Shown here one piece after another: positions 29,865 through 41,800 of a stretch of DNA of 64,000 bases. Made by a program: the position numbers and the translations under genes. The number at the start of each line of letters is the position of its first letter. The stretch's first letter is position 1. The notes below the pieces were generated by a model that saw only the letters and a list, made by a program, of their open reading frames with translations, ran no database searches and was not told the origin of the DNA. Source of the DNA: Manduca sexta (Eukaryota; Arthropoda; Insecta; Lepidoptera; Sphingidae); assembly GCF_014839805.1 (NCBI RefSeq), contig NC_051134.1, positions 8,835,170 through 8,899,169 of the forward strand, given 5' to 3'.

Positions 29865-32800
29865 GTAAGTGTACATAATTGTAAAGTTATTGAAATACAC
29901 ATGATTTAGAATCCTTCAAGGGAAGAGTCTATCGCTATCCCAAAGAATTGCAATGCATTAACAATAAACTCATCACTTGACTGTCAACCAATAATTGGCT
30001 GCCGGTAGCCCTTTGAGAATGACTTTAATTGACACGAAATAGAGTTTATAATCTGTGGTTGTATCACATACCATCAGTTGACTCATTAGCATCTCCTATA
30101 AAGAGACTAGTAATTTGCTGCCTATGTAGTTGTTTATTCAATTGTAAACTTAACAAAATTAGAATTGTATGTTTTTTTCTTGTTACATATGTTACTTACC
30201 TGTATTAAGTATGCATGGTAGGACTCATAATACTTAATGTCCATGGTGCAATACTTGCATTTTATTCTGGAATTATAACTATATGTATGAATGTCTGATA
30301 CCACCACACACTTACACCCTTTATCCCTCAAGGGGTTGGTAGAGGATCAACTAGTGCTGCCACTTTTTCTGTATATTTGTGTGTAATTTTATGTAATCAT
30401 TTTAACTCTACAGTTACTAATTATAATCTTAGCTATATAATTGGTGTTACATGAATGAACTTCTCTACCAACCTTGCCGACTTTGATTTCCATAAAAAGG
30501 TAGCATATTTATGGATGTTACTCCTTATTTTATGGTCTATAAATGGCAAATATACTTCCAAAGCAAAGGGCATCAGCCGCGTCGAGCCTGGACAGCCGCA
30601 GGGACTTGGACGAGATGCTGTCATCCCTCGGAGTGGCACCAGTTAAGGATGTCCTGTCGTCTCTATCATCCATGACATCTCTAACACCACCACAGACATC
30701 CTCGCCGGACGCCAGCCTCCCGCACACGGATAAATCAAGCTTACCGGCGAGTGGGTGAGTTCATTGATGTATCCAAAATGATGTTTTTAACTGGAGTTTC
30801 CCTATACTTAATTTTGATCAAAATTGAAATTTTTTTTTTATAATATAAAGTATGAATTAAAATTTGTTATATTTTCTCTCTAATTACATTAAGTCTACAT
30901 TTCAATGGGTTAATCCAATATTATTAAGAGTACTATGTACCCATTCTGTATCTCTTTATTTATTGTCAGGATACCTGAATTAAATCACTGTTTTAGCTAA
31001 GAATATTTATTGAATCACATTTTGGAATCCTTATTTTATTAAGATTGCATTGATTAATTCTATCAGCTGTCTGAGATAAAACTAATAACGAATACCTGTG
31101 AAAACTCATCATCAGCGGTCCAAAGAAACCAACGCAGCTTCAAGTGGTGTCCGTGCAGTCGACCGACATTCCACCGAAGGAGAACGTCACGTACGCCAAG
31201 CAGACTCAGACCACTGCCTCTGGTGTGAGCGAGTTGCGTGATGGTAAGTGTCGTTTATGTACCTAATTTACATTTTACGTTTAGAAATTTTGTTTCAGAC
31301 TCAAAGTGTTAACACATTTGCTGCCTCAGTATATATTTTTTCTATTTATAGCAACTTCAGAATAAATTTTTTAAACAGTGAATATATCAATTAGGGCCCC
31401 CATAATGTTTTTTTTTACTATTATTCCTATAAAGGACTTCAATATTTTTAGATGACTTTCATCCTGAGTTATTTAATCTTTATAGAACTTGCTTAACTGC
31501 TATAGAGATGCAAACAGCTCTCCTGTATATGTCATTAAAAGGGCAGAAAAACATGGCAAATAATATCTTTATTTTAAAAATACTCTAATATAAACTGCCT
31601 TTAGAGATAGCAAATGTGTTAAAAATTTTATATGTTACAATAAAATTAAAAACATTTAATTTATTTGAATTTAAATTTATACTTTTTTAATTCCAATGTT
31701 AAATATACATTCCTTATTTCTTATAATGAACATTTTTATTCCATGGATAATATTTTTTTATTCAATAAAAATATAAAACTTAATTTTTGGTATAAACTAT
31801 TTGGAAAAAATAACCCAATAATGTTTAATTCTTAAAAATATGTATTAATCAATTTACTATTTTACTTTATTTGGTTATGCAAATTGTCTAAACATTGAGT
31901 GCTTGTTTTAACCTTGGAGTTTTTTCTTATGTTCATTATTGTTATGATTTGTGCATAATCACACTCCTTTTTTCGTTTTTATTAACAACTGAGAGATTGC
32001 GTTTTTTTTTTGTTTCTTTTTATGTTAATTACTTAACTTTGATGTCTGGGTGAAGGTTTTAACTGTGTGTCATTTGTAAATACTAGTGGACATTAATAAG
32101 AAACAGAATTTAAAAAAATACCCTTCTATCTCTGTTACAGGAGTTAGTTCTTTCATAGATGAGGAAAACATTTTTAGAATATATTTGATTGTTACAGTTT
32201 TGTGAAAACAAAAAAGAAAAATTTTAATGTTTAGATCTAATCAAAGTACTTTTGGTATATACCAAAAAAAAACGTGTTCTTTAAATAACTTTTAAAACAT
32301 TTTGTTGTAATTCATTAAAATAAGCGTTTTTTCAATTAAAATAAAACATGTATTTGCCAATGACACTATTCTCAAATAACCAATGACATCTGTAGTTATT
32401 AAAGCAGTATTTACTTTTCACTTCATCTTCTTTCATTGATTTGGCCTTCGGTTTTGTTGCGTGAATTTTAAAAATCTGTATTTTTTTTGGAAAAAAAATG
32501 TACAAAGAAATTCACTCAACAAAACATGTGCAAAATTTCGTTTGTCTCACATAGCTTCGACACATGTGACGTCTTTTTATTTTGCTGTATCGCTGTATGT
32601 CAATTCCGTACCCCCTGCGTACTACGGAACGTAAATAAATTTTAAAAAGTAAATACTGTATGAGTTTTCGGTGCAATGTTTGTGTTTGTGCTACCATAAA
32701 AAAAGGCTGCTCTTCCAATGCATCACCGCTTGCAGGATACATGGAGGACTGGTGGCGGCCGCGAAAAGGTAATACATACATTATTTTAACACTTTTGTAG

Positions 32801-35800
32801 TGTACTGCAGAGCATTTGATAAAAAATCAAGACAGTATTAAGAGCTCTTCGGTATACTTAGCCAATGGTCCTTGCCAAGTAAAAATTTTTTTTTTTTATT
32901 TGGTAACGATTGTTTGTGAGCACTTTAATTATATATATTGATTTTTGGATATGATATGTGAAAGAAAACCAAATAAACAATAACATTTGCATAGCAATTT
33001 AGAAATTTTACACACTACCTTCAATATATTCTCCGATTATGAGTCATTTATTATTCAAAAATCAATCTCATTTTTCCACTGACATTAACGAGGGTTAATA
33101 ATTATCTAAATAAATGTCATTTTTATAAAAAAAAAATTTTTTTTATTACTGAGTGTCACATATTTATACATGGTTGTATGTCAATGGAAAAAAATAGATG
33201 TCATTATATTAAAAATTAACGAAAATTTTATAGCTTGCAAGATGATGTTTTGTAATTAAATGGAATCATTATAATAATGAAAGTATGCATGTTGAATATT
33301 GTGTGTGATGTAACAAAATGTATTTTTACGTTTTTTTTCTTTATTTTAGCGTGTATTTTAATCTAAGAGAACTCTTGAAGGATACGAAGGGAAACGCGTC
33401 CTCCCATCATTCAAAATTCCATCCTTTGCGCTATTTTCCCTTGTAGTATTTTTGTGTCGAACATAAAATGTGTAGTGTGTACATACACAGGTGTAAAATA
33501 CAAGTACCCTTTTTAAAATAGTTAATTAATAGGCTAGCTTCTTTGTGACAATTAGAAACCAAACATTTATAACACCGCTACACACATAGACTCAAATTAT
33601 GATTGCGTTTGTTAGAAATGAATTTACAGGCGCCGGTTATAACAAAAAAAAGCTGCCAACATACTAAAATATAAAAAAAATCAAGGCAGATGTAAAATAG
33701 CTTGTTCAAAATAATCGTCTAAAAACGGGATTAAAAATAAAAAATAACTATCTTATACTTGGCGTAATATATGTTTTGTTACATCGTATGTCATGGTAAC
33801 TAATACACGTGTGAGTCATTGGGTGAATATAAACGTGAACAATGGCGGTTCCGAAGGCACTCGAGCGTATGGCTATAGAATAACATATCGAGTCGGTAGT
33901 GGCACTATTGTTGCAGCTCTAAAGCGACTCGATGAGCTAAAGCCGACACGACATGCTTTAGTGGAAGTCACATTTTAACACGAAAAGCATGCCCTATAAT
34001 TAAAGACCGCTTTTCAATACTTTATCTTTGGGGAACGTCTTTGCAGACTTAATGTCGTAGAGATTCACCATCATTATTAATAAATATATTAGAGTTTGTT
34101 GTGGTTGTTAAAATTAATATTATAATGTCACTTACGCTAAAGCATGAGTGTCCTCGGAACCATGTAACGTCGGAGCATGTTTCATTAATGCACATTCGCG
34201 GCAAGAACGCATGGGCTCATGTTTGATCTAATAACAAAACCATAATCATTGTGAATACCATAGAATCATCAGATAAATATATCGAATCAAACAAATATTC
34301 ACAAAAATATGTATGTACATATTATGATGTATATTCGTATGTACAGGGCGTTGCAAAATGTCTATAGATGTAAAAAGATATATATTTTATTTTATGCCAG
34401 ATTCACGAACTATAACTGACGGTATATTTTTATTTTTTGTCCTTTTCTAGCACACGCAACCGACTACTACGGTAAGTCATTATTCCTCCAGGAAGCTTTC
34501 TGTCACATACTAACACGATATCTCGTATCAGTGATTAACATGGTGTCGGTTGTATTATAGCATACGTTTCGATCTAGTACTGTACATAGACGTTAGTATA
34601 GGTCCTTTCTGTCACGCTTCTAGATTGTTTCCTACTAACATAGGATAGGTGCGGTTCAGATTACTTGATACGAGTAACGAAATATATTATATAGTCCACA
34701 TAGCATAGTGAACGTTTCATTTTATCATACGCATTTGTTATCAAGAAATCTGCAATACATTTGTGATGTGGGTCGAGTGACAACTAAACATCGTTTTGAT
34801 GTCGATATCCTTTAATTGTGGCCTTCCAGAGTTCTCCACGTGGTTTCCATAATGGAAATCATACAATATGGCCGCAAATTATAATGAATATTGTTATGTT
34901 TATATCGGATTATGGTGGTAGTATGGGGTGCCATATCATATCACGCCGACTTACCCTTCCGAATCAACTAACAAACACTGCACAGGTCTTAACACGAGGA
35001 CCGATGTCGCCTCAGCAGTTGCTACAACTCGTCATCGGTGCATTTATACCTAAGCATCGAAGTGTGGACGAATTGTAATAAAACTAATTGACGCGACATG
35101 ATCCGGCATAGGTCATGCTGTAAAGTACCTAGTCTTGCCATAAATATTGTAATAAAGAAAAAAGAAAATTGTTAACTGCAAATAACATTTATTACTTTTA
35201 CAGTGTGTCAGTTTAATACATAAATATAAAACAATTAAAAATATAAAAAGCTTATTCGAAGTGGTCTCCATTGGCTGCAATACAGTCCTTTAAACGATGA
35301 GGCCAGTTATCAATAGAAGCACGCACTCTTTCCATGGGAAAATTCTTCACTGCCAATCGTATAGATTGTTTTAGGGACTCCAAATTATCATGGCGTTTAG
35401 AGCAAGCTGTACTCTCTAAAACTGACCACAAATCATAATCCAGCGGATTAAGATCGGGACTAGACGACGGCCAGTCTTCAGCTCTGATGAAGTCCGAAAC
35501 GTTCGATTCCAACCAAGACTGCGTGGACCGAGCTTTATGACCCGGCGCCGAGTCTTGCTGGAAGGACCATACTTGGTTATTGAACATGGTGATGTTAAGG
35601 GGCTTAACTACCTTCTCAAGAATGGTATCTTGATACACTTGTGCCGATGTTTTGATACCTTTTTCACAAAAATATGGCTCAGTCACTCCTTCATAGCTAA
35701 CACCCCACCAAACCATCACTGAAGTCGGATAATGTCCACGTTGCACTCTGTCGACTAATTGGGAAGCTTCCTTAGAGCTTTGAGCATAAATACGGTCATT

Positions 35801-38800
35801 TTGTTTGTTAAAATGTTGCTCAATTGTAAAAATTTTCTCATCCGTAAACAAAATTTTTCTGTGACCTCCCTTTGCGTACCGCTTCAGTAGTTGTTTCGAT
35901 TTTACCACCCTATTCTTCTTTAAATTATCAGTTAAGAAATGGCCAGTGCGTCTCTTATAGGCTGCAAGTCCTAAGTCATCTTTTAAAATACGCGACATGG
36001 TTCTAGGTGCTATCTTCATTTCCCGAGATAAAATCTTTTGCTTTCGGACAGGATTTCTTCGAATTCTTTCCCTTACTGCTTTGACCACCTTTTTCGTACG
36101 AACACTACGTGGACGGCCAGATCTTTTTCTGTCACAAACAGAGGAGGTCTCATTGTACCTATTAATAGCCCGGTACACAAACATTTTACTAATACCAAGT
36201 GTATGGAGAGTTTTAAAAATTGCATTTGGCTCCATACCTACTTTGTGTAATGCTATCACAGCGATTCGGTTCTCTTTATCACCCCACACCATTTTAATAT
36301 CGCAAAATATTTTACAATGTATTGGCGCCAAAATGAGAAAACACAATGAACAATCGTATAAAAATGACAGATTCGAAATTCAAATGTAATATTTTTTTAT
36401 AATTAAGTGTAACAGTATTTATGGCCAGACTAAGTATATAAGCACTGTTGATATGCTAATCTATGTATAAAGTTTTGAATATATGTTATTATATACATAT
36501 ATATAAAAATGGTCGAAAGATACTGACATATTTTTTTTTGTTTTTCCTCCCTTTTTCAAGACGAGTACAATCTAAACCCGGGTTTAGAGTGGGAGGACGA
36601 GTTCACAGGTAGGTTTCAATTCCGAATCATACAAACAATCATACGAACTTAACTAGCCCTCTGTAGAGCCTGTGCCAACTTTCACTTAGCATGGTTTTTG
36701 TTTTGTTACTTACCTTATACTTTTTCATATATGTAACGCTGTTTTATTACGTACGCTAACATATTTAATTTAGCACATCAACTGATTACCTGTATGTCGT
36801 GTATGTGGAATATAAATGGGTATTTTTTTATTTATTTTACACATCGAAATTTTATCAGCATGTATATCGTAGCTCCAGTTTTAAACATCGAATTGACGTC
36901 AAATATGCAGTGTAGTATTGGAAATACGTGTTGTTAATTATAAATATTTTTTAGCATAAATTAAATAAGTTTATAAGAGAAAGGGACAAAAATATTAAAT
37001 AGAAACGGGCTTTTCGATTAAAAATTAAATTCATTCGTAAATCACGAATGATATCAATATGTACTTACGAATTCAAGTCAACAGTACGTATAAAAATTTT
37101 AACTGAATGATTCTAAACTTTTAGCTACTTATTTGATCTCAATAAAATTGTATGGCAACTAACATGTAATTTTGTATGTCGAAACTGTACATAATGACAT
37201 AAGCTTATCTTAACCAACGTAGAAGTTAGCCCCAGGTCATCAAGCCCTACTCAGTCATAAAAAAACTACCTGATTAACTCATTACATTTAGCTTTAAAAC
37301 TAGAGCTACGCTATATCGGTGATAAGACATAACTCGAAATTATCATTATAAATAATACATAATAAAAAGTACATAATGCATGTGACAGAAATTACATTAT
37401 GTGTATACGCATGACTGTATGTCATCCTTTATTTAGTCGGATATGTTTTTTTTTTTTTTATATATTATTTTTTTTATATGAGACATGTTATCTCTCTAGT
37501 GGAGAGCTCGGGAAGTTATTTTGCATATTTTAAAGCTTTCTGTCACTGGAGTTAACGCTTTTAGGGATTTATTTAAAAAAATATTATTTTCTTGTGTGAT
37601 TTAATTGCACTAGTGTTTTTTTTTTTATTATTCTTAGCCAGATTTACGCTGTATGTTAAGATTTTTATGCGCTTTCAGTTTTTACAGTTTTTTTTTTATT
37701 CTAGACTAACTTAAATTAATTTTTTGTTAAATAATTTATATTTGATAGATTACCAAGTATATCGTCTTTTGTTTATAGATTTTTATCAATTGCCGTGCAC
37801 TTTTTGAGCGTACACAATAAAATATTTATTGTTTGCTTAGCTTCAATTTATTATTCACTATTATTTACATTTTATTTTTCACAACAAAAAACTGAAAGCT
37901 TCCTATGAGAGTATAGTTACAGTAATTGTTTTATTTTTCGACTTTCGTCGCTGCGTAAGCGCAGAAGGTATAAAATGAAACGTGGTATGATGTTGATGCC
38001 TATATATTGTGCATGTTTACGGTGCATTATATGTAAAAGTACGTAACGTAGCTCCCTCCACGCGGCATATCGAAAGCAAGTCGTAGTTAGAAATAAGATG
38101 TAGTATATTTAATTAATAAAATATATATTTGCCCATAATTTTATTTGTTTAGCCTGAAACTAGTCTAATTGGATGTCAACAATATTTCTTTAGAATATAT
38201 TTCAAACACGGTGGTATGTCGGCCAAGTTCATTAGCAGTTGCAATATCGTTTTAAAACTTATACATGCATCTAAATATTCATTCGAAGTATAGTTTAAAA
38301 ATTAATTATTTTCCCTGTAACTGTTTTCTCATAAATTAAACGTAGCCCTTAAATCAGCTTTGATATAAAACAAGAAAACTAGTCGTAGTTTGTCAAATTA
38401 AAATGAAAATAGACTTGATAAATTTCTTTGACAAACTCTGACTGAATTATGTGTGTTCACTGAAAGTTTCAAACACGCTTGTGTTATGGCTAATGTATTT
38501 CTGAATATTCGCAAATAATCATCATCACCTACATTGACATTAGTTCATCGTCTATTCATGACTGACTTGTAACGAGTGATATAATGTTGCATTTAAGAAA
38601 TTTTGATAAGTGACAGTTTTAGTTTCTCTTCACCCATCAATAGCTTCACGATTGCATCACAAATGTGGAAACTACAGAATTATGGCCAGGTCGTTTAAGG
38701 ACGCAGGCTGGTCTATACTCGGAAAAGTCAAAACAACTAAATTAAAAGATGTTTTTTGCTGCGAAAATTGCATCCATTTTATAGTTTCCACATTAGTGAT

Positions 38801-41800
38801 GCAGTTTCCACGATACCCGTCCACAGTAGATACGTACGTAGGCACACATGTAGAACAGTAGTACAGACACACCCACACACGGCGTAGTTTCTTGGAGTTG
38901 GAAACGCTGGACGTATACCGCTTTTCAATAATAATACTAATCGCTGACATTCTAACTTCATGAAATTATACCTATATGTTTGACGGCCGATTTATTTGTT
39001 CATTAAAGTATCTTTTAGGTAAGATACTTTATTAAAAAAAAAACGAAATTTTGTTTTGACTCAGTTAAAAAAAAACAACAATTATAACGTCAACCAATAC
39101 ACAAACACACTGTATACAAGTCGCGTTGAGCTCTAAACGACGAGTGACGTCACTATACCCTCAAATAAATCGGCCGTACACCGCATGACACACACGACGT
39201 CGCCGAGGGCCATTCTTATTCACCGTCCAGTGCTTACATTCGACGGCGACGTGGCGCGGCAAGGCGATGAGGAGGACGCTGCGTTCCACGGCAAACTGCC
39301 GCCGGGCATACTGCCGCACGGCCTGCCCACCGTCAAGGAGGTGCAGCCGGCGGTCACCGCCGCGCCGCCGGAGAAGAAGGATGACGAGAAGGAGAAGAAA
39401 GGTGAGGGATTTGATCGTTAATACTTGTACATTCTTGAGTATTTGATTCGGTCTGGACTCGCGCCCAGCATTTTGAAATCAATTTAAAAGTGTAGAAATT
39501 TTTCATGAGTCTTACATGTACTGTTGTACTGTGCCCAGTCCGCGAGCTGAGCGCGGACGAGAAGCAGACGATCCTGCTGTCGTCGGAGTTCCAGCGGTTC
39601 ATGAGCCGCGCCGGCCGCGTCATCGAGCGCGCGCTCGCCGAGTCCGTCGACATCTACACCGACTACACCGGCGGCGGCGACGGCGAGAACGCGCTGTGAG
39701 TACAGACATCACACCCCAACAAACCTTCGTCTTATCCACGATCAGCGCCGATGGGCACGTGCACCTCCTACGCTAATAAATATTACCTATATATTGCAAA
39801 GGTCAGCTTGCCGTGCTTGATTACTCGGTAAAAATCGCATACGGAAATCGACTTGTGCAAATTTTCTTACTAATTTAAACCTCACTTAAGCGTTAAAAGT
39901 GATTGTTTTTTTTTTTTTTTTTAACGTAGGTAAATCATCAGATGACTATCTCCCGTCTTGGGATGGGCGGTTAAAAGTTATGATTAAATTAAGTATACCG
40001 CGAATTTGTCACTTAAAATTTCTCTGAGTCATTTGTTATCTACGTAATGAGCTGTGTATAAAACGACATAAGTTAATTTTCCGTAAATATCTCCCTGGAT
40101 GTAGGATTGATTGCTTAAGAATTTACAAAACAAATATTTAGATAATGTTTAAAGAACACCTGTATACAACTAACAGACTGACAGAAAACCGATGCTCAAA
40201 AATTATAATCTTTGTTGTAGGTTATCCACTGGGTATGATATCATCATGGTAAAGCTATCGAAAAATGAAAATAAAGTTTTTTTTTATTTGTTTTTGGTAA
40301 CACAATAACAATTGCTGTCTTTTTTATAATATTGCCCTCGAAGCTTTAGCAAAATTCGATTGGATATACTTTTTTGCCTTTTTCGGACGGTTTTTTTAAG
40401 TCTAATGAAATATTCTAATTGGCGAATAGTATTGTGGAATGTGTTTGGTGAAATTTTAACATACTTATATATATATTTCCGGTTGAACATTTAACAAGTC
40501 TTTCGTTGCCCCATTTTTTAAGCTCCATTTGATTTTTCAAATCATTAAAATCAGTTACTTGCATGCGTTTTTCCATGTTGATTTTTATATCCTCTAAGTG
40601 TCGTAATTTTTACTTTAATCAAAAGTTTTAAAAAGCTCATGACTTGAATACAGGTATCTAATATGGGTTAAAAAGTAATACCGATTAGGACATGTTAAGA
40701 ATAATCTTTACGGTGCAATACATGAAGAAGATAATGGTACCTCATACAACACTCCAAAGACTGTGAACAGTTTCAGTTGAATGAAAATACCACTTATAAA
40801 CAATGGAATGTAAAGTTTGAACACCCGGTATATTATAATATATATGGTTTCACTTCAACCAGACCCTTTTTGTTGACGACGGTGGGATTATCTTCCTGCC
40901 ACAATACCCAAGCAACCCTTTTTCAATAGCAATATTCAGGCAATTATTAAAAAAAAAAGAGACTGCTTTCTTGGTCGATGAAATAATTTTAAAAAATCTG
41001 TCTAGGGACGACAAGTCGGACGCGCGTTTGTCGTTGGTGCGCACGTTCTACGACGAGCGCTGGTCTCGCGGCCGCTGCGTCACGTGCCTGGACTGGTCCA
41101 CCGCCCATCCGGAGCTGATGCTGGCCTCCTACCACAACAGTGATGATGCCCCTCACGACCCGGACGGCGTGTGCCTCGTCTGGAACACCAAGTTCAAGAA
41201 GAACACGCCTGAGGATATCTTCCATTGTCAGTCGCCGGTTATGAGCGCCACGTTTGCCAGGTGGGTGATATATATCAAAAAGTTTTGAGGGATCCATTTT
41301 TATGTAGATAAGACTCAAAATATATTAGTCGTTAATTAATATTGTGGAGACCCAAAGACCTATCACCATTCCTTGCCACCCAGAAAGTAAAGCAATGATG
41401 TTGTATTGTTGAATTTCAATCAAAATTTTAGTTAATATTCGCTATTCAAAATAAATATAATCTTTTACACGAGTATACTGTCCAAAGCAAAAGATACTGT
41501 CTACTCATGGTCTAGTAGGAAAAGAATTTATAGTTGGACTGATCATGTCATAATAAAAAAATCCCTTAGTATTCTGAAACCCAAGAGACATAAAAAGACC
41601 CAAAGACCTGCAAGTGGCTATATTGATATTTCCCAGGTTCCACCCGAACTTGATCCTGGGTGGCACATACTCTGGCCAAATCGTGCTGTGGGACAATCGC
41701 GTGCAGAAACGGACCCCCATCAAACGCACACCGCTCTCTTCACTCGCACACACGGTAAGATAACATGTCTTCTATAATATAATACTTGTTTCTTATTTCC

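Noticed and set aside
33793..33978. 61-codon frame in a Dic intron
   Set aside because: No motif or splice context consistent with Dic; probably chance.
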